Shown one piece after another: positions 8,405 through 18,429 of a DNA stretch of 24,557 nucleotides. This DNA is from Zygnema cylindricum. Lineage: Eukaryota > Streptophyta > Zygnematophyceae > Zygnematales > Zygnemataceae. The notes beneath the pieces were generated by a model that saw nothing but the letters and a program-made list of their open reading frames with translations, had not been told where the DNA came from and did not search any database. The DNA is taken from the NCBI GenBank assembly GCA_037447655.1, contig JBBHKE010001356.1, forward strand, positions 1-24,557, written 5' to 3'. The position numbers and the translations under genes are program-made. Position 1 is the stretch's first letter. Every line of letters begins with the position of its first letter.

Positions 8405-9479
8405 GGTTTTGATTCTGAGGGAGGAAAATCTATAGGAGGGGGAGTCGAAGTTATTGCAAGGAAACAAGAGAGGAAACAATAAACAAGGCAAAAAGAGGTT
8501 TTCCTTAAAATAATATTTATATTTCACTTGGTGATGTTAGACAGACGGACGAGAGAATTATTTTCAATAGGGACAGTATTTAGTGTGCGTTCAAGGAGTG
8601 CTTAAAATCCAACCTAGGTGCTAAGGTAAACAAGAAACTAGGCCGCAAAAAAAAGCAACAGTTGTAGTCAAAAGTACCTAATCTAAACCTAAGTATTTAC
8701 AGGAAACTATTTACAGGAAACTAGGCGGTGCTTATCGAGTACCGCCGGTTACAGAAAACACGAAACGGTTACTGAAAACACGAAAGAGAGACAAGAGAGA
8801 GGCAAGAGTGGTATATTATCATAACTTGACCGAAACAACAAAAGAAAGCGCATAAAGAAATTGAGCGAAGTCACCAGAATTAGAGTGGAAGTAATGGATA
8901 TCAACAAGTGCTTGAAGATTATTTTCCCAAAAAACAAAAAAAACATTGCTCAGGTTTTTAAGGTGTTTTGTTATTACCATTTTCTGGTTTAAATCTAGAG
9001 ATTATCTATCAAAAAATTTAAACGACCTTGATTTTTTTTGTGGGGTATGATGAACTTGACAGATCTTGATCTTTTTCTATGGTGTCAGACCTTTTTTTCC
9101 CTCACAATTCAAAATCTTACCTAAATCCCATGTTTTTGAAATGGATTTAAGAACCAATAAAGTATAATAACAATTATTGAAGTGTAATAATTTGAACATT
9201 CGCAAGCATAGAATGCTGCTTGAATTGAACTTTTTATTTTTTCACTTTTTAAAATGACAAGTCAAAAAACTTGCAGCCATTTTTTAATAGTAGGAAAGAT
9301 CAATGATTCAAAGAGAGCTACGTGGAGAATTTTACACAACACACATCATGTTCTGGTCCTGTAATGTTTTTTAGGCTTAGAATAGCACCAAAAGGAAAAA
9401 AATGAGTACAGAAACAGTTGACAAGGCAAACTTCGGCTCTTAAAAACAAGGAATTTGATAGAAGTAAGAAAATTATTGT

Positions 9480-9530
9480 CACTGTTCTACACATTCCATT
9501 GTTCTACACAACCCACTGTTCTACACAACC
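9480..9530. repeat. 17-bp minisatellite, three units
   Basis: Three 17-bp units of the form CA(C/T)TGTTCTACACAACC lie end to end near the end of block A. Confidence 0.9.
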
Positions 9531-9574
9531 GAGGAAAAAAACACAAAGAAAACGACATAACATGTTGCTAAGAA

Positions 9575-10785
9575 AATAATGCCCCACTGTAGGTGTAGGT
9601 CCTCCTGTTTGCATGTAGATACTACGTAAACTACATTGGGTAAATTTTTGTCCACACTTTCATACATCCATACTAACAACTGTAAAGATGTAGAAAACAT
9701 GACAGCAAAGACCTAAAAAATTCTGCATGGCCACAAACCACAATCCATTCCCGGTCTCGCCTTTAGTTGTGTATGTATCACTCCATATGTAATGCATGGT
9801 ATGTATTTTACGTTGGTCCGTAGATCGACGATCTCCAGCATGAGAGATAGGATTTGTCACAAATTAGAGAAAATTTCACCTATCCACGTGTATTTTATTT
9901 TAAGGTTTCGTCACCTTGAATGTTTTCGATGTTGGAAAGAAGCCTTCTAACTTTAGGTAGTTGATGCCCCCTACTCAAAAGTATTTTTGAAGGTTGTGAT
10001 TTGGGCGTAGAAGATCCAGTAGATATTTGAAATCATCGCAAGGAAACGAGAGAGGAATCTTGTAAAAGGGTTTGTATTTCACATGATGATGTTAGACACA
10101 CAGCCGAGAGAATTATATACAATTAGGGTGTGAGCTCAAAGAGCGCTTGAGATTTCGAAACTAATCTAGGGGCTAAAGTAAGCGAGAAACTAGGCCGCAA
10201 ATGAAGGCAACAATTGGAGACAAAAATCTCATTTATGCTGGATTATGGACATGAAACTAGGCGGTGCATATTGAATAGCGCCGATTATTAAAATAAAAAC
10301 GACAAAAGAGGTACAACATCATAACCCAAAACAACAAAAAGCTTAAGAAAATTGAAAACAAGGAACTAGAATTTGAGTGCAAAGTAATGAATTTCAACAA
10401 GTGTTCGGAGATTTTTTGCTCAAAATAATGAAAGTGTTTCCCAAGTTTTTGGCTTTCTATTATTACCATTTTCAGGTTTACATCTACAAGTTAATTATAA
10501 AATTTTGATAAACTTAAAAAAAAATGATCGTTTTTGGTGGGGTGTAAACTCTTTTCTACACCTGAGAGAATAGGACAATATTACACAATAGTCAATCATA
10601 ATTTGATCCAGTTCTTTTTCTTAGGCTTAGCATAAGAGCACAAGCAAATAACGAATACAACAACAGTAACAAGGCGAATGTTGGCACTCAAAAAAAGGGA
10701 AATCGTTGGAAAAAAACAATGCAGTCCCAGTTTTTCATCACTGAGGAAAGGAACACAAAGTATTAAGGGTACAAACATGTTGCAA
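9575..10785. repeat. Diverged tandem block, copy B (non-coding)
   Basis: This is the second copy of the block at 7780-9574 in the same orientation, lacking the 164-bp internal duplication. Both copies contain a short inverted repeat: GGCGGT...ACCGCC at 8724-8746 in A and GGCGGT...AGCGCC at about 10260-10282 in B. No recognisable protein or RNA gene is present. The element class is unknown to me. Confidence 0.7.
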
Positions 10786-11107
10786 AATTTAATTCTTCAC
10801 GGAATGGTCAATTGTACTCGAAAAATTATGAAACACATAAAATTGCGGAGTAAAGTATAACCATAAGGCTCCATACTCCTTGGCAACATATTGTTCCCGG
10901 TTGTTTAACAAGTTGCGTCTAAAGTTCCTAAAATATTAGCTAGAAAAAAAAAAAAATCAACAAAGACATTTCCAATTTCATTTTCATTTACAATCATGTC
11001 ATTAAAATTTTATATCTTGCGTTTGAGAAAATATCTAGTTCCTTCTTCGAGGTATAATCTTCCAAATTTTTGTCGAGCAAAACGATTAACATTTCACTCC
11101 ACTAATT
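10786..11107. other. AT-rich spacer downstream of the GIL1-like gene
   Basis: No gene seen. It includes a 13-base A run near 10945 and would contain the 3' untranslated region of the minus-strand GIL1-like gene, if that was ever transcribed. Confidence 0.5.
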
Positions 11108-11592
11108 TCATTTGTGGATATACCCGCACGGTATTGCCATACTCCTAAGCCTTAACCCAGGAACTACCATAAACTCAGTGCAGACATTCTTTTTTTCTTC
11201 ATCACTCCAATCGTCATCAAAGGCACGAAGAAGCTTCACGTGACAATTGTCGACTAAAGTTCCTTTTGAGACACGAATTATCATTGTAGGAAACTCAAAA
11301 GAATACGCGAGCCGATGAAGTCGCCATGCTGCCATCGTAATCGACAAAAAAAAACGTGCAAGTCGGTTGTCTATTGACCAACTCTTATAAAACACATTTC
11401 CAATTTCATTAAATTCTTTTGAGTTTTCTTGATTCTCCAAGGTATTCAAAATATCCCACCATTTTTCTTCGGTAAAACGATGGAACATATGACAATTTGT
11501 GAAATATTGGCAAGGATCCATCTCTTTTAGCTATTCAATCTATTTGAAATTTGACCCTGCTCGAAACTTTACATCAATTGTAGAATACCCTT

Positions 11593-11654
11593 TGTTAGAT
11601 TTCCTAGTAATCCGGGATTGGGCATGTCCCACAATTGGGAAAATTGAACCCCTT
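11593..11654 (-). repeat. 62-bp tandem duplication of the LTR terminus
   Basis: The sequence from TGTTAGATTTCC to the CCCTT preceding the next TGTTAG repeats with a 62-base offset (11593 and 11655), with few differences. It duplicates the outer end of the 3' LTR plus flank. Confidence 0.9.
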
Positions 11655-11889
11655 TGTTAGATTTCCTAGTAATCCAAGATTGGGCATGTCCCACAATTGG
11701 GAAAATTGAACCAGCCAGGGTTCGAACAGGACCTTTCACTTCAGCTGCGAACGCACTACCACTACCACTGTGCCACCAGCCTCGATATATAGAGTCTAGT
11801 GGGTCTGTACCGATTTATTACGGGCGGCTCGAGTATGGATATTCCATATTCTACCCTATATTGGATCGACTTCACGTGCTAATCCAACA
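11655..11889 (-). repeat. 3' LTR of the minus-strand TRIM
   Basis: 235 bp. Its tRNA-like module lies at 11783-11708 on the minus strand, with a 6-base expansion in the D-arm region (repeated ACC ACT triplets on the plus strand) and a 2-3 base loss in the T arm. GGGTTCGAAC and TGGCACAGTGG-type boxes are present. Confidence 0.85.
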
Positions 11890-11946
11890 CCCCCCCTCAC
11901 GCGAAAGGTGGCCAAACCATCTGCAATCCCGCTGGCTTTGATACAA
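11890..11946 (-). other. Internal region of the minus-strand TRIM (PBS and PPT)
   Basis: Only 57 bp. On the minus strand it starts with the primer site TTGTATCAAAGCCAGCGGG and ends with GTGAGGGGGGG, the polypurine tract, abutting TGTTGGATT of the 3' LTR. Confidence 0.85.
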
Positions 11947-12207
11947 TGTTAGATTTCTTAAAAATCCGAGATTCGGCATGTCCCACACTTGGGAAAATTG
12001 AGCCAGCCAGGGTTCGAACCTGGGACCCGAACCTGGGACCTTTCACTTCAGCTGCGAACGCACTACCACTGTGCCACCAGCTCGATGTAGAGGTGTGCCA
12101 CCAGCTCGATGTAGAGGTGGGTCTGTACCGATTTATTACGGGCGGCTCGAGTATGGATATTTCATATTCTACCCCGTATTGGACCGGATTCACGTGTCAA
12201 TCCGACA
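11947..12207 (-). repeat. 5' LTR of the minus-strand TRIM
   Basis: 261 bp, longer than the 222-bp relatives because of two tandem duplications: 13 bp at 12015-12040 in the T-arm/variable region and 24 bp at about 12071-12118 covering the 5' end of the tRNA-like module. Without these the length is about 224 bp. Confidence 0.87.
12000..12083 (-). other. tRNA-like module in the 5' LTR of the minus-strand TRIM
   Basis: On the minus strand it reads GAGCTGGTGGCACAGTGG, then GTGC, GTTCGCAGCTGAAGTGAA, AGGTCCCAGG (duplicated), TTCGAACC and CTGGCTGGCTC. D stem GCAC/GTGC, anticodon stem TTCGC/GTGAA and loop AGCTGAA match the plus-strand element. TTTT follows two bases after the module, the form of a Pol III terminator, followed by a TCCCA...TGGGA hairpin. 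Confidence 0.78.
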
Positions 12208-12829
12208 CCCTCCTCTCTCAAATTCTTCATTTTTGAAAATAAAGAATATATGTTCAGTCACAAAATTTCCAATTACATGTCCAAAATCTTTATTTTTTTC
12301 GAAATAGGCATTCGGTTGCAAGACTTTCAAAATACTGACACTAATGCCATCCTTTTCAAGACATTGTCGTAAACGTCGCAAAAAATTGCTTATGGCAATT
12401 GACAAATCTTCAACTCCGTCTACAAAATCACGAGGGTTAGGTCCATTGACTGAAATGGAAAGACTATTTATGGTATTTTGCTGGTTCCGTGTCTCCAATA
12501 CTGCGAGTTTTTGTTCCAAATTTTTAATTTCTTCGTCATTTGTCCTGCGACAGCAATCCAACTCCGAAAGAAGTTTTTGATTTTCAGCTTGCAACACGTG
12601 AATCCTTTTTCTTAGATTTGTGAAGAAGTTAAAGAACTCTAAAACCAAATTCCGGAGCCTATCAAACATGTTTTTTTCTTGATTTTCCAAACTTTCTTCC
12701 ATATAAGATGTTTGTCTAAAATTTATTTCCGAAAATGAAATCCTAGAACTCCTCTTCCTCTTCATATGATTTTATACACTCTTAACTTACAACCTTTAGC
12801 TTTTGGGCGCTTTACACACGTCAAGAAAT

Positions 12830-12839
12830 GCCACGTGGC
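12830..12839. promoter_or_regulatory. Palindromic G-box upstream of the GIL1-like gene
   Basis: GCCACGTGGC is a perfect palindromic G-box core, 65 bases upstream of the annotated ATG at 12765. G-boxes bind bZIP and bHLH (PIF-type) factors and are common in light- or ABA-responsive plant promoters. Function here is inferred from position only. Confidence 0.5.
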
Positions 12840-13530
12840 GAGATCCGAGCCTTAAAACAACATTGATCAGAGAGATGACTCTTAGGAAAAATGATGTCAA
12901 CAAAAATCCAACGGCTAAAGTTGCATATCCTGTTGAGAAAGAATTTTGATTCTTTGAAGTGAGACTCGAAGTCACCTCGTTTTCTTATTTTCTTATTCTC
13001 GTTTTTCAAAGAAACTGGCTTTAATAATATCGAAATTCTCTCCTTGATGTAAAGAGCTGCCTAGTTCGTTTTCTTTGGCTTTGTACTACCGGCCGTCAAC
13101 TTTTTTCAAAGTGAAATTGTTCATTTTCTAACTTTTTCCAAAGTAAAATTATTTGATTTCTGTCTTAATTTCGCCAACTTCCAAGGTCTACTAAAAAGGC
13201 ACCGCATCCAACCGTCAAAAAAAAGAAAAAAAATGTCAACGGCCAGATATGGTCAATTGTCAAAATTAAAGATGCGTTGTAATCATGCATTGGCTGTTTG
13301 TTTCGTCTCTCAATTATTTGCATGGCCAGCTGTCAACTTTTTAAGCAATTCATGCGGTTCACGGTCAGCTTCAAAAAAATTGTTGGAATTTCCGGAGATT
13401 ATGAATCGCTCGATGTTGGAGTATAGAGGCCGAAATAGTGACGTCACCATCGAAACGACAGAAATAAAGATCTTAGAGTAAGATTTGGTTGGCGTTATGG
13501 ATGAGCTAGGCTTGTTTTTATATTTGAGAA
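12840..13530. other. Intergenic, no gene recognised
   Basis: AT-rich DNA with several short frames that show no domain signal. The motif TCAACTTTTT and related text recurs (near 13097 and 13334) but no clean element boundary is visible. Confidence 0.5.
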
Positions 13531-13755
13531 CTACACTGTGAACTGCTATTAGTGTTGACATTTATTTAATTACTTCACCCACTTAAAAGTTTTTTTTCCC
13601 GTGCACCCTTGTCCAATTTTTGGATCGAAGATCGCCAATCGGAATGAGAATCTTACCTTTCAATCGCAACCGCCAGATTAACATCGCCACATGTGTGCAC
13701 GGAGAATAAACATTTTAAGTCGCTAAAAAACATCAACACAAGCGACGTCGATTAA
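13531..13755. mobile_element. Long-TIR MITE, copy 1
   Basis: About 225 bp. The left arm reads GCTATTAGTGTTGACAT...CCACTTAAAA...CCGTGCAC, and the right arm reverse complement reads CGCTTGTGTTGATG...CGACTTAAAA...CCGTGCAC, so the arms are inverted repeats of about 65 bp. The centre shares GAGAATCTTACC followed by TTTCAATCGCAACCG with the copy at 23572-23796. No coding capacity. Confidence 0.75.
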
Positions 13756-14314
13756 CATTCGTAGTAGGATTTTTTTTTTTTTTTTTTTATTTAGTTCTCA
13801 AAACTTTGAGCAAATTAAAAAATAATTATTTTTTGCTGTCCGCCTTTGTAAATTTACCTTTTGCATCCCTGCATGAAAAATTAAGACCTGGCGTGGAGCG
13901 TTCTGGTCCACAAATCTTATCTTTCAAGAAACCAAACGAAACTACTACGGTCGGTGGTACGGCGGTCGCCTACACTTCATCGCAGCCGTTGATGCACCGT
14001 CACAACACCGACGGTCGGCCTTACCATAATCTAACCCTTTGAATTTCAGACGAATACAAGCTGTAATCTTACCCGGTGGTTTTGCATGAATAATTTGCAA
14101 TCCTTGTTGATAAAAACGAATGCCGAAGGGTTTTGGATAACGAAAAGAAAGAGAGTCTCATATTTAAAATTTCATACTCCAAATACTCTCCAAATACTCT
14201 CCAAATTCTACTGCATACATCTGGAAGTTTAATAAGCGTTAGCGTTTTCTTTCGTTTCTATAATTTTTTTACAGATTTTAACATTAACAGTGCTCCTCAT
14301 TTCCTTTAGTGGCC
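13756..14314. other. Upstream region of HSPA12-like copy 2
   Basis: Contains an 18-base T run near 13771 and three 11-bp repeats of ACTCTCCAAAT at 14175-14207. The CCTTTAG just before the ATG could be a splice acceptor of a 5' untranslated exon. A short plus-strand frame (13806-14042) has no recognisable domain. Confidence 0.45.
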
Positions 14315-16360
14315 ATGGCTGCCAGGTTTATTGTTGCTATCGACTTTGGCACCACTTTTTCCGGAACCGCTTACGCTCGAAAGTCGCATTCCAAAGATAT
14401 TTATGTCGTTCATGGATGGCCTCTCCAAGAAGAAGGCGCCTATCCTCATTCCAAAACGATTACAAGTCTTTAGTACGTGCAAGATTCTTGCGGCCAATGG
14501 CAGTGCAAAGAATGGGGATGGCCAGCCGTAATCGGTTACTGTAACTCTAAAAAGGAAACGACCAAGCTCGGCAAGCGTTCACATGTTTTTTCGAACATCT
14601 TGCCAATACAAAAAAAAACAGAAAAGGAGAAGCCATATGGTTGTTTAGTTACACGCTTCAAACTACATCTTTCCGAGAATGGTTGTGACGTCACCGCTCT
14701 TCCAAACGGAATCTCCGTCGAGAGGGCGATCGAGGATTATCTTCGGGGAATGTCCACATTTGTGCTTGAAGACTTACGGGCAACTTAAGGAAATAATGTT
14801 GAAATGTGGCACATAGAGTGGGCTTTGACAGTACCTGCGATTTGGACCGATCAAGCGAAACAAAAAATGAGGAAAATTGCGATGGCGGCAGGATTAACCC
14901 CAAATCGGCCTTGTTCGATTGGTAAAACAAATGTTCAGAGTCCTCTCCACATTATTTTGGAGCCTGAAGCTGCATCTGCCTATTGTCATCAGAAAGAAGT
15001 TGTTGACCTCAAAATTGGAGATAGAATTATGGTCGTCGATGCTGGAGGAGGGACAGTGGATATTGTGGTACATGAAAAGGCGGGAAATGGAGCTGAAGTA
15101 AAGGAAGTTAGTCGAAGTGATGGGATTTTGTGTGGATCAACGCACCTCGACGACGCAGCGTTCCGCTTCTTTTGAGACAAAATAAGTTGTTTCAAAAACT
15201 ACACGAAGGATAATCCGGAGATCACACCTAAATTAATGAAGCAATGGGATGAAATCAAACGTTGCTTCAGGTGCATGTAGTTGTTTCTGAGCCTTTGATT
15301 TTTAATAACAAATTGTGTGAAATTAAAGTTGGTTCTCTGGTATTTGCATTTTCTGTATCATATAGAACTTCAAAGGAAAACATGTGCCTTTGTAATTGAC
15401 AGGTTTTTTGTATTCAATATAGAAGGATCGCTCCCATATAATCGGTTACCACTAAAAAGCTATCAGAATTATTGAATGTTGCAGAAAAAAATCCAATCAA
15501 AAGGTTTTTGAACTTCCACGTAAGCTTGCCAATGAGTGGCGAGAGTCTCACACTCGCAGCAAGCGAGGGCCTGAAATATGTGTGGAAGCATTTGACGAAA
15601 TAGTTTTTACTGCTGGCATTCTGGAAACTGTTTTCAACCCGACTATCGAGAAAGTTGTAGACCTTATCCACCAACAAATATCTTCTGCCGGAGAATGTAG
15701 AGCCATCCTTATGGTTGGGGGATTTTCCGAGTCCCCTTATCTCATGCACCGCATAAAAGTACCCTTTGCGACAAATATCACACATATTGTGAAGCCTCCT
15801 AATCCGGGTTCTGCAATATGCCATGGGGCGGTTTTACAAGTTCTTCATCCGGATTGTGTGTTGTCACGTGTATCAAGGAAAACATACGGCATCAATACGT
15901 CGGTACCTTTGTGTCTGGCCGTCACCCAGAAAGTAAAAAATTCATCACGAGTGAAGGGAACACATAAATGCCGAGATTTTTTTCGCATTTTCGTGAGGAT
16001 TGGTGACGTCGTTAATGTGAGCTCGGAAGTGAAAAATGTTTTCTATCCTTTGGAACCAGATCACATTCAGATCCACTTCTCAGTATACAGCTCAACATCG
16101 AAGTCTCCGAAGTATGTTGACGAGCCAGGCGTTCACAAAGAAGGCAGTTTTTCGCTAAAAATCCCCGACATTACGTTAGGAAAAGAGAAAAGGGTGGAGA
16201 CAACCATGTGGTTTGGACGATCAACTATTGAAGTTAAGGCTCTTCCTCAAAATTTTGGATCCGGGGAAGAGGCATCTATGATTCCAATGAATTTTGAGGC
16301 AGTGAACTTGAGTACAATGACACAGATAGGGTAATTGAAAAAAGTACACTTCCAGTTTAG
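14315..16360 (+). pseudogene. HSPA12-type Hsp70-like gene, copy 2, full-length pseudogene
   Basis: Exon 1 (14315-15270) starts MAARFIVAIDFGTTFSG, the phosphate-1 loop of Hsp70/actin ATPases. It continues through LPNGISVERAIEDYLR, IEWALTVPAIWTDQAK and VVDAGGGTVDIVVHE, the phosphate-2 loop with its glycines intact. A GT-AG intron (15271-15484) joins in phase to exon 2, starting RKKSNQKVFELP. Exon 2 carries AILMVGGFSESPYL (adenosine loop), YGINTSVPL and TTMWFGRSTIEV. These features and the length fit HSPA12A/B-like proteins, not canonical Hsp70. Breaks: TAG 14471-14473 (in TSL-stop-YV), TAA 14786-14788 (shared with copy 1), TGA 15173-15175, and a 1-nt shift near 16302 that truncates the tail; in the other frame it runs LEYNDTDRVIEKST to 16360. 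It is the inverted paralogue of 4790-6544. Confidence 0.85.
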
Positions 16361-17290
16361 ATTTCAGCTTTTGTAAATAGGGAGCTAACAGCTCTAAAAG
16401 TAAAAACAGTTATGTTCAAACAGTGTTGAGATACCCACATGAAGAACCATAAATGGACTAAAACTCAGCTTCTAAATGTTGTTGAAATTTAATGACTGCG
16501 TAAAAAGAAATGAGGATAAGTGATGTATCGTTCAAAAAAATATATCTTTGCATACGTATGAATGTTAGATTGATTCACAATATGGTTTCTTGCCTATGCA
16601 AAAATGTTATTCTCCCACAGGAAGGCTACATATAGACCTACAATGTTCTCAAAAAATTGCAACACTAATGTTCCAGTCATTGAAGCGAAGATTCATTGTA
16701 AAGTTACATATTTTTTAGTGCTATAGAGCTATTATTGTAGAATTACATAGTTATGGAAGCAAAGCATTAAACTTTGGTAAAGGTAAAGATTCGTTACTTT
16801 AAAATAAACAGATAAACGGTATGAATTCATTCAAAAAAATACATTTTTTCTCGTTACACAAAACGTCTATTGACGTACAATTGAGATTCGTAAAATTTAG
16901 GGTTCAATGTGGGACGATAAATGGAGTGCGAAATCTTGGTCTTTCAGGCCTTGGACCAAGGACCTCTGAATATAGTATAACTTACATATTTAACATAAAT
17001 ATGTGAACAATAATATGACAATAACATATTCTATATTACCATAATATAAAGAAAAATAATATCTGAACATAAAATATTATATTAATTAACATTTGGGCAA
17101 TAAATTATATTTATGCATATGAATATAATATCCATATCATTTATAATTATATGAAAGTTTATAAAATATCTAAGTTCTTACAGAAATTAAAATTTATATT
17201 TTAAGATTCTTTATATTTATGGATCTTTATCTCAAAAATCATGTTATATTTCTCAACTTGCTCAATCCTCATCTTTCTATAATGTCTCTC
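16361..17290. other. AT-rich spacer; first 70 bases match the 3' flank of HSPA12 copy 1
   Basis: The first part (ATAGGGAGCTAACAG...AAACAGTTATG) aligns with minus-strand sequence around 4700-4770, marking the duplicated 3' flank. Bases 17000-17260 are extremely AT-rich. A short inverted repeat, CTTGGTC...GACCAAG, lies near 16940. No gene recognised. Confidence 0.6.
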
Positions 17291-17580
17291 ATGTGAGTCT
17301 GAAAGTTAGGGAGAAGGAGAGGAGAGGAGGAAAGTCGCTAGGGAAAAAGGACTCAGAAGGGAAGAAAAAAGGATCAGGTTCAGCGACCGGGACCAGTCGA
17401 AAAAAGGCAGAAAAAAGGATCCGCCGGGGCCAAACCTATATTTTATTATCTCAACCTTTTAAACAACTTTTACACTCTAAATCCAAAATTTTGAAATACA
17501 CACTATTTGAAATAGGATTGAAATTCACCGCCTCCTCTTTTATCTTCTAAAAATCTTTTAAAGAATCCTCTCTACTTTAA
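17291..17580. other. Short Lys/Gly-rich plus-strand frame, probably not a gene
   Basis: An 85-codon plus-strand frame (17293-17550) has a highly basic start and no domain or periodicity that I recognise. It rests on purine-rich DNA, so its composition follows from base bias. I record it only because nothing else occupies the segment. Confidence 0.2.
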
Positions 17581-17589
17581 AAAGGGCGC

Positions 17590-18060
17590 CATTTTCCTGT
17601 ACACCTGAATCTTCTCTCTCTCCTCCCACACTCTCTCTCACTTCTAAACTCCCATTCCATCCATCCAATTTTGTTTTCTTTTTTTTCTATGGTAGAAAAA
17701 CAACCATTTTTTGACAAATAAATTTTTATATCGCCTTTATATTGTCTACCACTTTATGTCATTTCTCTCTCTCTCTCATCTATATTATGCCATTACTCTC
17801 TCCCCTCTATATTTTCTTCCACTTTACGCCACCTCTCCCACTTTATGCTTTTTCTCTCCCTCTCTTATTTTTCTCCCATTTTTAGGCCATTTTTCTCTCT
17901 CGTTCTATCCGACAAATCTTTCTCCTTAAACTCATATATCTATTTTTTTCCCTCACACCTTTTCCCCTTACTTTCCCTTATTTTTACTTTTGGAAAAACC
18001 TTTTTTACTCCAAGTTATGGCTTTATTAACCTGTTCTGACGTTTTTTTCCGAATAAGAAA
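17590..18060. repeat. Degenerate pyrimidine-rich repeats
   Basis: Loosely periodic text of the form CCACTTTATGCCATTTCTCTCTC recurs near 17749, 17785, 17819 and 17839. The strand is strongly C/T biased. Open frames here follow from that bias. Confidence 0.65.
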
Positions 18061-18429
18061 AAGATTTACGTGAAATATCCACTCCGGTTTTTTTCCTTTA
18101 CTACATTTTCGCAAAAAAACGAAAGTTTCCAGTCGATTTTCCTCGCTTTTACCGAAAATTCTAGTTATATCAACCTAGTTTGATTTTTTTTTTTGAATAA
18201 GAATAAAATGATTCAAGAGAACTATTCATTTTCCACTTTGTTTTCTTCTGATTTTTCGCATTTTCACCAAAAATGCAGGTTTTTCTTATTGATTTTGCGA
18301 CATATGTAACTTTCCAGTCCTCCAAGCCCCTTCTAGAGACACAACTCTTGGTACAAAAATTTTTTTTGGACCGCCCAAAGAGGGAAAATCGTCTTTTTTT
18401 CCTAAAAAACCCAAATTTACATCTTCGTT

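Larger units (their letters stand above)
7780..9574. repeat. Diverged tandem block, copy A (non-coding)
   Basis: This block and 9575-10785 align in order along their length. Shared landmarks are AATAATGCCCCA near the start, a GTCACAAAT-AGAGAA segment, TGGTAGTTG-TGCCCCCTA, TTGCAAGGAAACGAGAGAGG-like text, GATGATGTTAGACA, GAAACTAGGCCGCAAA, GAAACTAGGCGGTGC, TCAACAAGTG and AACATGTTGC near the end. The offset between first landmarks is 1738 bp. Copy A is longer through an internal 164-bp tandem duplication and other insertions. Short minus-strand frames inside are AT-rich and not conserved between copies, so I call no gene. Confidence 0.75.
11593..12207 (-). mobile_element. Second TRIM element with tRNA-like LTRs, inserted in the GIL1-like ORF
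   Basis: Read on the minus strand, the 5' LTR is 12207-11947. The primer site (TTGTATCAAAGCCAG) follows at 11946, then a 57-bp internal region ending in a polypurine tract, then the 3' LTR from 11889 to 11655. A 62-bp partial LTR duplication extends to 11593. LTRs run TGTCGG or TGTTGG to CTAACA. Target duplications are GAGGG before and AAGGG after, one mismatch apart. It is the same family as 7258-7767: the two share GACCCACC, ACATC-GAGCTGGTGGCAC and the rest of the tRNA-like module, but differ elsewhere, so they are distinct subfamilies. Confidence 0.88.
11108..12765 (-). pseudogene. GIL1-like (DUF641) gene interrupted by a TRIM
   Basis: On the minus strand, 12765-12208 encodes 186 residues and 11587-11108 a further 159. 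Removing the TRIM and one target copy joins them in the same frame. The first part has a Lys/Arg-rich start, a coiled-coil-like stretch (residues about 35-95, with LQAENQKLLSEL and DEEIKNLEQKL) and an FVTEHIFFIFKNEEF block. The second has AAWRLHRLAYSFEFP and EFMVVPGLRLRSMAIPCGYI. These match my recollection of the DUF641/GRAVITROPIC IN THE LIGHT 1 family, where a WLLHRLA-SF motif and a V-PG-----VI---VY end are typical. Two TAG codons interrupt the joined frame between the TRIM and MDPCQYF. GIL1 proteins act in light control of gravitropism in flowering plants; the role here is unknown. A TATAAAAT only a few bases before the ATG suggests the true start may be the Met at codon 22 (12702). Confidence 0.7.

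Noticed and set aside
8724-8746. Helitron 3' terminal hairpin (GGCGGT...ACCGCC next to CTAG)
   Set aside because: Homology between the two block copies continues past this point on both sides, so it is not an element end.
13806-14042. 78-codon plus-strand frame before HSPA12 copy 2
   Set aside because: No recognisable domain, no start context and no link to the following gene.
15414-15824. Minus-strand frame over HSPA12 copy 2, and the alternative plus frame with LNFHVSLPM
   Set aside because: The frame giving VFELPRKLANEW joins in phase to both the intron acceptor and the VGGFSES block, so the others are shadows.
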